Source: Perca fluviatilis
Lineage: Eukaryota; Chordata; Actinopteri; Perciformes; Percidae
DNA length: 64,000 bases
Reading direction: 5' to 3'
Assembly: GCF_010015445.1 (NCBI RefSeq)
Contig: NC_053123.1
Location: forward strand, 1,889,579 to 1,953,578
This document shows, piece by piece, positions 22,600-33,777 of this stretch. The position numbers were made by a program, and so were the translations under genes. Each line of letters begins with the position of its first letter. Positions within the stretch are counted from its first letter, which is position 1. The notes below the pieces were generated by a model. That model did no database searches, was not told the origin of the DNA, and saw nothing but the letters and a program-made list of their open reading frames with translations.

Positions 22600-24325
22600 T
22601 TCCTGTCACATGTATCTAACTGCAAAGTGCTGCTGCACACTCATGTACAATACTAGCAGTGGCAGGGACACTGATGTTGTGAACTCACAAAATAACACTG
22701 AACTGTATTAACAAGGGCGCTATTGAAAAAAATGGAAATTGGAAGTATGAGGCTTATTAGTTGTAATGCCAGTGTTTGGTGCAGGGTTTGGAATGGAAGT
22801 GAATGCAGAACATGCAAACTGATGTATAGATGCAGGTGGTGTAAAAGCCGCCATTAAATATGTTTGTGCCCGTGTTTCTAGCCGAGTGGTGTCAAAAATA
22901 ACCTTCAGAAATAATAATGAACATAATACTTGCTCTGTTCTCTAAGGAGCTGTTACATCTCCTGCTGATCTAGCCCGCCTGAATATTCACAAACACACTC
23001 ACACGTGCACACATAACACTCCCACGGCACTCTCTTCATGCTGCGATCGTGATAAACGAGCTACACTACAAGTCAACAGACACTTGTCTTTGGTTACCAT
23101 TCTCATATTCCTCATTTATTTGGGTTAAATTATGCAGTCCAAAGCTCCTTTTTTATTTAAATAATTTACCAGTGTGCTGCTCAGTGTCTCCGGGGAGGGC
23201 TACATTAGATTCAATTTCAGGCCCACGTCAGACAAATTTAGGGCAGTCATCCAGACGCTGCCTGAATGCACAGGCTGAATGACTGCCGGACTGTGTGCAT
23301 GCGTGCGAGCGAGTCTGTCTGTGCGTGCCTGTGTGAATCAGTGTGTTGGTGTCTCTGGATCTAGGACTATATGTATATTCCCCTGCCCAAAGGCCTTAGC
23401 CCTCTCGCATGCGCGCATCCAGAACCCATCCACGTCACTTTCATTAGTGGCCGTCTTGAAGCAGATTGTCTGGCGTAATTCAGAATTAATTGTGTGGTTT
23501 CATGCTAGTAGTTTCAAACAGGGCTCCCATACGGAGCCATGCACAGTCAAGTGGGCCATTCTGTGGAGGGGGCAGAAGCAGATGTGCAGACCGCAGAGCG
23601 ACGCCGGGCACGCATCGAAAATGAACTCTCCTGGCAGTCTTGTTATGTACCTTCGCTGTCATTTCCCAGAAGATGAGGCAAGCAACGGAGGGCTTTGTCA
23701 AACCCGTCTGCTAACATACCTGAAATGGCTTGTGCTCATTGACTCGCAGTGCAGTGACTGGCGTCCTGTGGCGCCACAAAGACATCGTCGCGTCAGAAGA
23801 AAGCAGCAGACAGCCGGAAGAGGAAAAGAAAGAAGTCAAACAATGAGCTTTTTCCTCTGGTGTTGCATTAATCAACACATGATTGAAAATAAAGGTGTCC
23901 CAGCGGACCAGGGCTGATTGATGGCCACGCGCCATTTGAAGTGCACTCTAAAAAAGCTGGAAGTTGTGTTTGGAACGGCAGCTTCTCACTTGGCATATTG
24001 CTGCAGGTTGAGGCGCTGATTACAATTCATCATCTCCATCAAATGAAACTTAATTAAGTAGACAATAAATGCTGATTGCCTCTCCCTCCCACTGATGCTG
24101 TTATGGTGACATCAATAGAAAAGAAAGAGCATCATGAAGACTGATCAGATTTAAATGGTGAAGGGAGAAGTACTTAGCATCAGTATACGGGAGACTAATG
24201 CAAATCAAAGAGTGTGATATGTCAGGTTGGCTATATGCAGCTCGACAGAATAGCATATTTGGTGTTAAGCCTTTAGCACTATAATGTGTGCTCCAGCAGC
24301 TTATAGGCTGTAAACTGTGGAGATT
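22600..24325. other. Apparently single-copy DNA, candidate noncoding conserved sequence
   Basis: No recognisable gene. The longest non-transposon frame of the window (23279-23917 plus, 212 codons) lies here but has no known motif and low-complexity Cys/Arg-rich ends, so it is not called. The stretch 23935-24075 contains TTAATTAAG and ATTACAATTCATCA words reminiscent of enhancer sequence; this is inference only. Confidence 0.5.
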
Positions 24326-24327
24326 AC

Positions 24328-24432
24328 ACTTTGTGACCAAAAGTATGTGGACACTCCAGTCCATATTTCTTGGTTTGAACTAAGCCCCCTTGATGCAATG
24401 AAGGGAAGATTCTTAGTGGACCAAATGCTTGC
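24328..24432 (+). mobile_element. Tc1/mariner-type MITE fragment
   Basis: TTTGTGACCAAAAGTATGTG followed by GACACTCC matches the familiar fish Tc1/mariner-type terminus with the CCAAAAGTATGTGGACAC core. GAACTAAGCCCCCTTGATGC and GAAGGGAAGATTCTTAGTGG follow as internally deleted sequence. The far end was not found. Confidence 0.6.
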
Positions 24433-24439
24433 TCTCGGG

Positions 24440-24510
24440 GGAATTGTTGGCTCTCTGTAAATCACAGAGTGTGGTCTAGACCTACTACTATTTTTATTGT
24501 AAGCCCCCAA
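24440..24510 (+). mobile_element. L2-type LINE 3' tail scrap
   Basis: GGGGGAATTGTTGGCTCTCT, then CACAGAGTGTGGTCTAGACC. The same GTGTGGTCTAGACCTACT word opens the tail at 28736-28850. Only about 70 bp survive, adjacent to the Tc1-like scrap. Confidence 0.6.
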
Positions 24511-24834
24511 AACAACAACGACAAGTGCAAAGCATTAGGTCTTGGAGTTGGTGTCTCCAGGAATATTATAGATCAGAGGGTGTGGTGGTTAATAAATACA
24601 CTCCCAGCCAGTCACATTACTGGTTTCATTGCTTGGCTGAGCCAATCACATCACATACGGACAATAGCTCAACAAATGGAAAGACATTTCTTCATGAACT
24701 CGTGTCTGATGAAGTAGAGCGACACGGTGTGAACAAACGGCAGAACAAATCTGCAGCCAAAGGCAGATGATGTGTGTTTTTTTAATTTAATTTGTAAAAT
24801 AATGATAGAAATAGTTGGTGAAGTGGTTTATATC

Positions 24835-25015
24835 AGGCCAGCTGACAGTCTTGCCTGGGCCCGGGACGAGATCTTAGATGCCCCCCCCCCTCGCGGCCAG
24901 ATCTCTCCTTTTCCCTTGCTCTTCCTCTCCTCACATCTCTCACTGAAATCAAGTGTGTAATCAGTCTCTGATCCATCCTGCTCAGACTCTCCGACAGGGC
25001 AGCGAGCCCCCCCGC

Positions 25016-25064
<49 letters not shown>

Positions 25065-25745
25065 ACCGGTAGCCTGACTCTGTCCCTCCGTTGCGGGGCA
25101 GCGGGCCCCTCCCGCATCACTCTCTCTGTCACCTGACTGCAGCTGGATCTCTCTCTGTCTCATCCTTACTGATGGAGCTACCAAACTCAACTGTTTCTGT
25201 CCAAAGTTAACGTGTTGTGTCAGGCTTTTATACAAGCTAATGGACGTTAACATTAGAGCTGGCCTGTTACGTTACGTTACAAGGCTAAACGTTGGCTGCG
25301 CTGTTTCTTACCTTGCTCATTGTGACAGTTCCAGCTTCACCGTCACCACCTTTTTTAAAATATTTTTTTTAAAAAATCTCTAACGGCCTCTATTTTCTTC
25401 TTCTCTTTCCTTTCCTTTTCCGAGCTCCGGACTTGTGCTGACCGGACATTTTGAGCGTACTGAACTTCAAATCAAGTGACAATATCAAATTTTGATCAGT
25501 GGCCAAACCATTTTTATTATGTTGGGGTGGGGGGGTTCTTGACCACCATTTCCAGGACAATTAGGAAGAAAACAAATAAAACGCTTTTATGTAATTCAAA
25601 TATTATGCTACATATTTTTTTCCACAAATAGGCCTATTTAAAAAAAAGATTTTTAATTCTTCCATAATTTAATGAGGGCCCAGTTCTGCCCCCCCCCCCC
25701 TACTGTGGGCCCGGGACAACAGACCCGTTTGTCCCCCCCTATCGG
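24835..25745. repeat. Probable DNA-element remnant with GGGCCCGGGAC ends
   Basis: CTGGGCCCGGGACGAGATC at 24857 and GTGGGCCCGGGACAACAGAC at 25704, together with C-rich runs on either side, resemble parts of a fish hAT-type element. (CT)n/(TATCTCTC)n simple sequence fills 25015-25070. GTTACGTTACAAGGCTAAAC lies inside. Ends and TSD were not found, so the call is tentative. Confidence 0.4.
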
Positions 25746-27215
25746 CGGGCGTCGTTTATATGATCACATCAGTCCAACATTATTTCACTTTTATTTTACT
25801 ATATCTCCCTATCACAAAAATATGTGCGATAGATTTGAAAATCAGTCGGGGTCTCCTAAGAAGAGGGTTCATATTGGGAAAACCAGGCTGTATGCATAAT
25901 AAATACACTTGATTTTTTTGAGTGTGCTATTGATGGACAACATTGTCCCACAATGCATTGCACAAAGGAAATGGGGCAGGTGCTCACAGCATTAATCTCT
26001 GCACTTATCAGTTCCTGGGTGAAATGGAAAGCATGTTGAATGTGTTGTATACTAACAGCAAAAAACAGTATACATAGAATGAAATACTACTGTATCTAAT
26101 TAGTATGAATAATTAGTATGTACAGTAGTATTTTGTTGTTCTGTTAGATGTTATCGTTAAGTCGGAAAATTTGAACCAATTTCATAATAATGAATCATGA
26201 TTTGCCAGATTACAGGTGGTGACATACTTCCTCATGTGCATTTATAGTTTTATTTTACTTTGACATGTATTATAGGCTTCTTTCCAGGTAGTTAACAATG
26301 AATGGTTTCATAAATAAACCCGGATGAACTGCAGTGATATCTGTATATCAGAGCACATTACGGTCTGTTGACAGACGATGGAAACACTTGCTGTCTAACA
26401 CTCTGCTATCGCCAGCATTTCCCAGTGTCAAGAGGAACAAAGACAGAACGCCCCCGACATAAAAGCCCAGAGATCCTATCAGCTGTGCGAGACTGTGAAG
26501 TTGAGATAGTTGATTATGAGGAGGTGTGCTCGCATGCAGAGTTCACAGAGACAGGACAGAGATCTGACACACCACCGTACTGCTTATTTGATGGGTCAAA
26601 GGTCACAGGCACTCTGAGGCAGATGGTATTTGTTTCATTAAGTGCCTTGCGCCTGCAGTCCTCTGAGCGGCGAGGACTGCAGACGGGTTGGATGGTAACT
26701 TTCCTCCCCATCGAGGTTACACAGGACACAGGAGAGAGTGAGTGGCCCTCAGGCTAAAAACAAAGCAGGAATTAGCTGCTGGCATACTGTTGTCACGTAG
26801 ATGTCTTTGGTCCTCTTTTTCCACACTTGTTAAACCCTGACAGACTGATAAGACTGGGCTTCCCCTGAGCAGGTTTGATTTTATCTTTCTTTTCAGTAAC
26901 ACCTTGAGCATGTTTGGTAAACAGGTAGCATGGAGCAGGGCCTGTATTTATCGAGCATCTCAAAGTAGGATAGCACTTCTAACTGGCACACAAATCTCAG
27001 TGACACATCTGTTTATTTCTTTTTAAGATAATTTTCTGGGCCATTTCGGCCTCTAATGGATAGGACTGCTATGAGCCACCACTTAGCATGAAACTATGGA
27101 AAAACAAGCTGCATTCATGCAAACTGTGGGTTTATTTATTCATTCACTGAAAATGGCAGCGCTATATTTATGTTCATATCGTTATAGTGTATTTACTGGA
27201 TGACATTCCGGAATA
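25746..27215. other. Apparently single-copy DNA
   Basis: No gene recognised. A 129-codon plus-strand frame at 26368-26757 has no known motif and is treated as chance. AT-rich sequence around 26050-26200 has GTATGAATAATTAGTATG repeats. Confidence 0.55.
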
Positions 27216-27305
27216 TTACACAAAACATTAAAACACAACCATGACATTGGATGTTATGTTGATAACATGCAATGTCATGGTTGTGTTTTTAATGTTTTTG
27301 TTTAA
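27216..27305. repeat. 90-bp near-perfect palindrome (hairpin)
   Basis: The left arm ends AACCATGACATTGGATGTTA, the loop is about GTTG, and the right arm begins ATAACATGCAATGTCATGGT. Pairing continues outwards through AAAACATTAAAACACAACC with TGTGTTTTTAATGTTTTT, with one mismatch and one bulge over about 38 bp of stem. It could be a palindromic miniature element or a small-RNA precursor; the sequence alone does not decide. Confidence 0.9.
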
Positions 27306-27368
27306 AGACAAATTTCCACCAAGGTGGACAATAAAGTCTTATCTTATCTGTATATATATATATATATG
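27306..27368 (+). repeat. LINE-type tail and (TA)n
   Basis: AAATTTCCACCAAGGTGGAC followed by AATAAAGTCTTATCTTATCT is a familiar fish LINE 3' terminus; a (TA)n run follows at about 27350-27366. Confidence 0.6.
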
Positions 27369-27466
27369 TGACACAGTTATTGTCACTGTAAAGCAATGTG
27401 ATTGGCCTGACTAGGATATGTCACATAACCAAACCAAATGATCTACTATTTAAAATGGAAAACATT

Positions 27467-27658
27467 TATTTATTTTTTTGAAGATTCTTTTTTGGGGCTT
27501 TTTCCCCTTATTATAGTGACAGTGGATAGACATTAAAGGGGGAGAGAGATGGGGAATGACAAGCAGCAAAGGGCCGCACATCAGATTTGAACCCAGGCCG
27601 CTGCAGGACTCAGCCAACATGGGGTGAGCGCTCTTACTGGGTGAGCTAGAGGTCTCCA
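27467..27658 (-). mobile_element. tRNA-derived SINE, copy 3
   Basis: On the minus strand: CTCTAGCTCACCCAGTAAGA (box A region), GGGTTCAAATCTGATGTGCG (box B), CCCTTTGCTGCTTGTCATTC, CTCTCTCCCCCTTTAATGTC and an A-rich end. Full-length and moderately diverged. No clear TSD was read. Confidence 0.85.
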
Positions 27659-27699
27659 TGAATATGTTTATTTCTTTAAGCTACACAAGTGTCTAATAC

Positions 27700-27964
27700 C
27701 CAAAACCAAGAAGATGAAGACTCTACAGCCACTCTAGCAGCACTGTGAGGTTGTCCTTAGGCGCAACTTAGAATTAGCTACATGCTAATGTCAACATGCT
27801 CATCTTGTTCACCGTCTTGGTTTAGCATGTTAGCACGAGGCGAAATGTTTCAGTGTTGCAAATACTTCATTTTGACTGATGAAAAAAGACAAATTAAGGG
27901 ATAACAAAAAATGGCTTGACAAAGTTCTATGGCAATCCATCCAATAATTGTCGAGACATTTATC
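27700..27964. repeat. GCTAACATGCT-type dispersed repeat, copy 1
   Basis: TAGCTACATGCTAATGTCAA, CATGCTCATCTTGTTCACCG and GTTTAGCATGTTAGCACGAG belong to a common teleost repeat also present at 53375-53530. The class is not recognised. The block ends against the TTAA element at 27969. Confidence 0.65.
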
Positions 27965-27968
27965 TTAA

Positions 27969-28568
27969 GGCAGCTACACACCAGGCCGATAATCGGCCGT
28001 TGGACAGTCTGGCGAGGTCGGTGACTCGAATCTGTTCGGTGTGTCCCGTGCCATCGTCCGTCTGAGGGTCTGTCGGCGTTCATTTTGGCCGACCTGACAT
28101 GTTCAGTCGGAGGCAGGGCAGTCGGGACTCACCCGGAAATGGGGAGCGGAATGAGGTGACTAGAGTCTCTCAAAATCTGCCGAAAATCTTTTAAACTGAC
28201 CTTTGTTGAGCTGAAATGAAGACAGATTCAGCAACTGCACGGCCTATTTCTTGCTTAAAATGTTTTCAGAAACATGTTTCGGTGAACTATTTTAGTACAA
28301 TATGAGATCGTATTCTGAACGGCCGCCATGACAGTCTGGCTTTGAATTCCGGAGAAAACAGACCTACGTGATGCGTTTGTCCAATCAGCTGCCGGTTTTC
28401 ATTTTTTGGGCAACGATACAGATTAGTGCCGCCTGCTGTTATGGAGACGTATTACGTCTTGTCTCTTCGGTGTGTTCTGAGGCACTTTTTGGACCAACTC
28501 GGGGAGACTGATCAGTCACACTGGCTTTTCTGCCGACGGTTGGCCCTCTGGTTGGTGTGTAACTGCCT
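27969..28568. mobile_element. TTAA-flanked MITE (GGCAGCTACACACC family), 600 bp
   Basis: The left end GGCAGCTACACACCAGGCCG pairs with the right end GGTTGGTGTGTAACTGCCT, and TTAA lies at 27965-27968 and 28569-28572. Sub-terminal regions hold CCGATAATCGGCC and GCCGACGGTTGGCC. No coding capacity. Confidence 0.85.
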
Positions 28569-28735
28569 TTAAAACCACACACCGATGATGAGGATTCTAC
28601 AAAAGACCATTCCAGTGTCCAATCAGATGATAAGGTTGTTCCAAAGCTGAGAACAAAAAAACATTTTGGTATGCCTCTGGCAATTTATAAACCAATAACT
28701 AGTCGATAGGCCATTTCCCCCAACATCTTCCCACT

Positions 28736-28850
28736 GTATTATTATTGGAATTGTTGGGTGTGGTCTAGACCTACTCTATCTGTAAAGTGTCTTGAGATAA
28801 CTCTTGTTATGATTTGATACTATAAATAAAATTGAATTGAATTGTAATTG
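28736..28850 (+). mobile_element. L2-type LINE 3' tail
   Basis: GTGTGGTCTAGACCTACTCT, GTAAAGTGTCTTGAGATAAC and TATAAATAAAATTGAATTGA form a standard fish LINE 3' end with a short GAATT-type tail. Only the tail is present, a normal result of 5' truncation during target-primed reverse transcription. Confidence 0.75.
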
Positions 28851-29415
28851 TGTTTTACGATTTAAATGATGACAGTACAGAGGCCATGCCACTACTTTAG
28901 TTTAAAATTGCTTCGCAAAGGCCTAGAAGAGGCTGTTGTTGTCTTGTAAGCCCTGGAGCACAGCTGGAACGTTGTTTGACCATGGTTGGGGCTGAATGAT
29001 ACCAAGCTATGATTGTCCAGTTAGCTTGGCAAAGGATGAATTTACATACTGGAGAAGAAGACACGTTAATCGTGGTTTTAGTTTGACTATAACTACACAA
29101 TTTTATTTAAACTACTTGTATTATCAGTCCAACAGTTTTATGTTTTGTGCTATGTATTACTTTTGTATACGTTTGAATGTCATATGTTGATCACATTCAA
29201 CTCATTCATATTCTATCTATTTGGGTGTTTACAAGAGGACATGGAAGGTATGTGTGCAGGTTTCCTTACTTAATTACAATATTTGTGAATACACAATTTG
29301 TTAAGAGGACAATTTTTGTATTTTTCAAGCCACACAGACAGATTTTAGTATTTAGCAAACAATCACTCAAACAACAAACAAACAATGTGAAATTACTCTT
29401 AACTGTTGTTCATCT
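28851..29415. other. No gene seen
   Basis: AT-rich sequence without recognisable repeats or coding character. Confidence 0.5.
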
Positions 29416-29419
29416 TTAA

Positions 29420-29775
29420 AGCTTTAGTGCGTAACTTTTTTATAATAATGAATGTCTGTTACATTCAAGCCATTGCCAAATGAGTTGCTACAAAGCTAAT
29501 TAAAACTCGATCGTGGATCGGCTCCACAAAGCTGTCTCTGTATTTCTCAGCATAGCTGTCGTCCGGTGACTTTCCCGCGCAGAAACTTAAGTAAAGATAA
29601 TTATCTTCTGAAGAGTCCATCATGTTTTTTTAATCCTCCGTGTCCTCCTTGGCTACTAGTGGATGGATAGAGGAGGCGGGTGAAGCCGATCACGGAAGGC
29701 TTGTATCATGTGGATGCACCGACAGTGTTGTTGTCATTGTCTTCATGGGGGTGACAGAAACTATGCACTATAGCT
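29420..29775. mobile_element. TTAA-flanked MITE (AGCTWTAGTGC family), 356 bp
   Basis: It starts AGCTTTAGTGCGTAACTTTT and ends ACTATGCACTATAGCT. TTAA flanks are at 29416-29419 and 29776-29779. The interior has TTTCCCGCGCAGAAAC and no frame. Confidence 0.85.
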
Positions 29776-29779
29776 TTAA

Positions 29780-30768
29780 GACGCACACATGCCATATACT
29801 TAATTATATTTAATTAAATTAAAATCTATACTTTTGATCACTGCCAATTGAATTCCTCTGGGTATCCTGGGTGTCTGTACAAAATTCAATCTATCCAACG
29901 GTTAGATATTCCAGTCTGGACCAAAGTGGTGGACTGGTCGACAGACCAGCATTGACATCCATGGAACTAAGCCACTAGCTTGGCAAAAGACAACAATAAA
30001 AAAAAAAAAATTCATAGTCTGTGGCTCTGAATGTTGGGAACATTGCCATCACACATTTCCCAGGAGTTATGATTATCTTTGCTGAAAGCTTTAATGTTTT
30101 ACTCTGAGGGAGAGGGTTTTTTAGTCTAGGTTAACTTTCAGTGTGATTTCTAGGAGTTATTTTGAGTTGCTTTCTAAACACTGGCTCAGATTTTACCAGC
30201 TCTGACAAAATCCATTCCACCGTTGATAGAAAATAAATCCCAAAATAGGAATTTGGCAGCCTGCATGTCACAAATGTCCATGCCAGCTGAATGAGGAACA
30301 GTGGAATGCTCCAGTGTCACAGAGGATCACTTCAGCCCTTCTACTGGATTATTTGGGGTTGTGCTTGGTGGTGGCAGTGGGTGGAGGTGGAGGCGGGGTC
30401 ACCTCTGTTGCAGGTTGCTGGTCTGGCTGCTGTCCATCTGCCCAGCCAAACTTGTGTTTCAATTCCCTCCACCTCCATCTCCACCTCCAGCTTCTCTCCT
30501 CTTTTCACTCTGTGCCCTCCAGCCAGACCTCCATCCTCCCCCAGGACCCTGTGTGCCCATCCAACCCCTCCAGCCCTGCTGTAGGCTGGGCAGAGAGACA
30601 AAACCATAGCGGGGCCTTTGGCTATAGAGCTGGCAGAATTCATTAACTCCCAGCAGACCCTAGCAGACCACAGCAGGTCGCAAATCCTGCTGCTATGTGT
30701 AAGAAATGGAGAGAACAGTACAGTGTGAACGGAGAGTGTGACTGTGAAAATAACAGACACAGCATCGG
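29780..30768. other. No gene seen; C-rich block
   Basis: 30430-30590 is a C/T-rich block (CCTCCACCTCCATCTCCACC) that generates long overlapping open frames in several registers. No motif or codon-like pattern supports a gene. An A run lies at 29998-30010. Confidence 0.55.
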
Positions 30769-30769
30769 T

Positions 30770-31294
30770 TACGTCACGCAGTGATTTGTGGACTGCCGTT
30801 TGGAAGCCTCAAGTTTGGCAATATGGTGGTCGCCATCTTGGTTTTTTGAAACCGGATGACGTGACGTTTTTTGGCAGCGGCCAAGACAGTGTTTACGGTT
30901 GCAATGGCGCTGAGCTAAGCTAAACACAGAAAGTTGCCTTGTTTTCTTTTCTTTGGGGGCATTTTAGGCCTTTATTTCCATAGAACATGAAGACATGAAA
31001 GGGGAAATGACATGCTGCAAAGGGCCGCAGGTCGCAGTCGAACACTTGGCCACTGCGTTGAGGAGTAAGCCTCTATATATGGGCTCCCGCTCTACCAGGT
31101 GAGCTAACCAGGCATCTGAAAGTTTCTTTATTTTCAACCCTTCTGAAGCTAGTCATCCAACGGTGTTTTACCGGCAGATAAACGCAGACTTTCGGGTACT
31201 GCCGCTATTCATGTGCATGTACGGCAGAACCGAAAATCAGCAAACTTTCCCTTAAGTTACCAGTGGATGCTAGCTTTAGCTAGCTCGCTTGGTT
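30770..31294. mobile_element. Relative of the 4.1-7.1 kb foldback element
   Basis: GTTTACGGTTGCAATGGCGC with GAGCTAAGCTAAAC parallels 4490-4528. After a SINE, ATTTTCAACCCTTCTGAAGC, AGTCATCCAACGGTGTTTTA and GCATGTACGGCAGAACCGAA parallel 5380-5485. The right part is interrupted by the P-like element at 31303. Confidence 0.65.
30937..31115 (-). mobile_element. tRNA-derived SINE, copy 4
   Basis: On the minus strand: TTAGCTCACCTGGTAGAGCG (box A), CCATATATAGAGGCTTACTC, CAAGTGTTCGACTGCGACCT (box B), CCCTTTGCAGCATGTCATTT, ending GGCCTAAAATGCCCCC and A-rich. The probable TSD is gaaagtt on both sides. It sits inside the foldback relative. Confidence 0.85.
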
Positions 31295-31617
31295 GGCAGA
31301 ACCATAGACATAATATAGAGTGGACACTGCATTGGCTGTTGGGCGCAAGAAATGCGGCCGCCATCTTGGACCGGTCATACTCCTAGTTGCGTAGCAGCAG
31401 AAGCAACAAGATGCCAGAGCACTGTGCAGCATATTCCTGCTCAAATCGGCGGACCATCGAAAACAGGGCTTGGGGGATTACTTTTCACAAGTAAGATTTA
31501 ACTTTACCGTACTGTTGTTTGTATTTTGTGAATATAATATTACCAGAGCGTTGAGAAGGAACAAGGATCTTTGATATTACTGTACTGAAATCGTAGCCAA
31601 CTAGCTAGGCTAGGTTT

Positions 31618-32432
31618 ACTGCACCGGCCGGTGTTATAGCCCTACTGGTTTCCACACTAACTGGTTTCCGTATGTTGTGTTTACCTTTACCTAACAGCTG
31701 CCGATGTGGTCCGCCTCTGTCACCAGATTCGTCACACAATCACCAACATATTAGCCTACTGCTGATTTTCAAATCGTTTCCCAGACCTACTGTCACGAAA
31801 ATGTTTGTCTAAGTAATCACCACATCACAGCCACCTACAACAAAAATGGTAACAATTGTGTATATTGACAATATTAGACCACGAGTTATCGTTACTGTTA
31901 AAAAATATGTATCAGTCACAATTTGTAGCTTAGTAGGTGGTTGTGATGAAGTAGTAGTAATCCATATGGCCGTAGATGCGAGGAAAGAAACGTGAAAACT
32001 ATCATCGGGTATTTCCTCAACTCAACCCAGGTAACCAGTGGTTTTAGATCAGCTCAAAACAAATTGTTACTTGGTTGCTGACTTAGCTGATAAATTCAAT
32101 AACTCACTGCGTAGAGCTACAGACTTGGGTGTTAACTATTATATTTATGCCACAAGATCGAAACCAGCTCGACCCAAACTTGAATGATTATATTGTTTTT
32201 ACAAACCTTTTTTTTCGTAGGTGGCTGTAATGTGGTGATTACTTAGACAAACATTTTCACGACAGTAGATCTTGGAAACGATTTGAAAATCGCCAGTAAT
32301 ATCTTTGTGATCGTGTGACGAATCTGGTGACAGAGGCGGACCACATCGTCAGCTGTTAGGTAAACACAACAGACGGAAACCAGTTAAGTGTGGAAACCAG
32401 TATGGCTATAACACCGGTGTTCACCTAGCTAT
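31618..32432. mobile_element. Foldback element in the THAP intron
   Basis: The left arm, about 31630-31843, returns as its reverse complement at about 32212-32425. Matching words include GACAGAGGCGGACCACATCG against the left arm's TGTGGTCCGCCTCTGTC, GACAAACATTTTC, and CACCGGTG ends. Arms are about 210 bp and the loop about 370 bp. No transposase. It postdates the P-like element. Confidence 0.85.
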
Positions 32433-32573
32433 GAACTGAGACTTGATAAGTCATATTCCATAACACTGACTTAGATTACAACGGACACAAGAATGCTATT
32501 GTAGAAATAAAACAAATATTACTGATATAACATTGGCCAGCGTATTTTACACAAGTGGCACAGGCTGTATTAT

Positions 32574-32908
32574 CAGTGTTGGGCAGTCGCTACTTGTAGC
32601 TTAGCTTATTATTACTAAGCTTATTTTGGTGGTAGCTTCACTATTTCCTGAATCAAGTAACTTTTCAGTACCTTAACTCCTTTATTTATTTAAGTAGCTT
32701 GGCCACACAAGCCACACTTTTCTTGTCATGTGAAATCAGCGCAACTTAAAGTAGCTTCCTATGTAGTGAAGCAGCCTACTGCTGTGTTTGGGTTACTTAG
32801 CTTGCTACATGTGACTGGGTGGGAGCTTTTGTGTAGTGAAGCTTTATTCATGGCAGAGTAACTGGTAGCTTAGCTCACTACAATTTCCAAGCAGCTTGTC
32901 CAACACTA
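32574..32908. mobile_element. hAT MITE (CAGTGTTGGGCAGT family)
   Basis: It starts CAGTGTTGGGCAGTCGCTAC and ends GCTTGTCCAACACTA. The interior is rich in TAGCTTAGC/GTAGCTT words in both orientations, typical of this fish family. The TSD is not clear. It lies in the intron between the two THAP exons. Confidence 0.75.
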
Positions 32909-33777
32909 TTATTTACATGTAGTTCACCCCGACAAAAGTAAGATACCTCCATCCATACCACCCCCACTTACTTAAAATGAAGGCAACAGAACATCTGACA
33001 GTAGAATGGTTTGCAAAACAAGCTTATTCACAAATTAAGCAACTTTACTTCATCAACAGATATGCATCAAAATAGTTTTGAAGAAAGGTAAGAAATGTGA
33101 AGGAAGAAAATAGGCTTGAAATGTTTTTGTGTAGACTTTCCTAAATCTTTTTCCTTGTTTAAGGTTTCCCAAGAACAAAGATGTGAGGAAGAAGTCGGAA
33201 GAGGCTTTGAGGAGAGGATTTACTGCCGTGTGTGTGTGAGAGAGACAAATATTAAAAGCTTCAAGTGAACTCTAATATAATCAAATATAGTTTTTTAAAC
33301 TTAAGTTATTTGACTTCACTGCCAGTATCTGTTTTCTGGTGTTCTATCATATTTATAGTGTGTGATTTGCAGGATACCTATCATAGCCTACATCACATAT
33401 CCTTTCAGGGGACAGTCCCGGTTTTTGGTTGCCGGTCCCTGGCTAAACACAGAAAGAAATACCTCTGTCCCAGTTTTGTTTTTGAAGACACATTAGGTTT
33501 TTCCACTCAGATAGTCAAACTGGAAATGTCCCCATCTTTCTTCCTTTTCGGGGTTATGTTGCCCATTTTGATCTCAGACGTCTGGTCCCTTTATATCATA
33601 TATCAGAATATTGTATTATTAAGCCCACTATGAATATTAAAATACACCAAACCATGTGTCCTATGGTCCTCTTCATCACTAATATTTTGCAGCATTAGTA
33701 CATTGTAGCTCATGTTACGGGTAAATAAAATGAGGCACAACAGTTTTTAACGTTTATTGGAAAATAATCCGTTTCGT

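Larger units (their letters stand above)
31411..33239 (+). pseudogene. THAP-domain exons of the P-like transposase
   Basis: THAP domains are C2CH zinc fingers that P transposases use to bind their own ends. Exon 1 (31411-31490) reads MPEHCAAYSCSNRRT through GITFH and ends in AA before the donor GTAAGA at 31491. Exon 2 starts at 33164, after TTTAAG, and restores the split Lys codon to give K-FPKNKDVRKK through ALRRGFTA, then stops at 33237. The Cys-x4-Cys pair, the GITFHKFP motif and ALRR are all THAP landmarks. Two defects are visible: the invariant Trp of the KKWEEAL-type motif is Ser (TCG, one base from TGG), and the Cys-x2-His pair (CSEHF-type) is missing. The 1.67-kb intron is swollen by nested elements. 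It is non-functional as it stands. Confidence 0.8.

Noticed and set aside
22329..22656. Polyglutamine / polycysteine frames
   Set aside because: Produced by the CTG repeat at 22556-22596; no exon signals around it.
23279..23917. Longest non-transposon open frame (212 codons, plus strand)
   Set aside because: No recognisable domain, no splice or promoter context, Cys/Arg-rich start produced by TGTGTG-like sequence. Chance frame is the simplest reading.
26368..26757. 129-codon open frame
   Set aside because: No motif, no compositional signal of coding, partner frame open on the other strand.
30291..30760. Four overlapping open frames on both strands
   Set aside because: All arise from the C/T-rich block at 30430-30590, which lacks stop codons in several registers.
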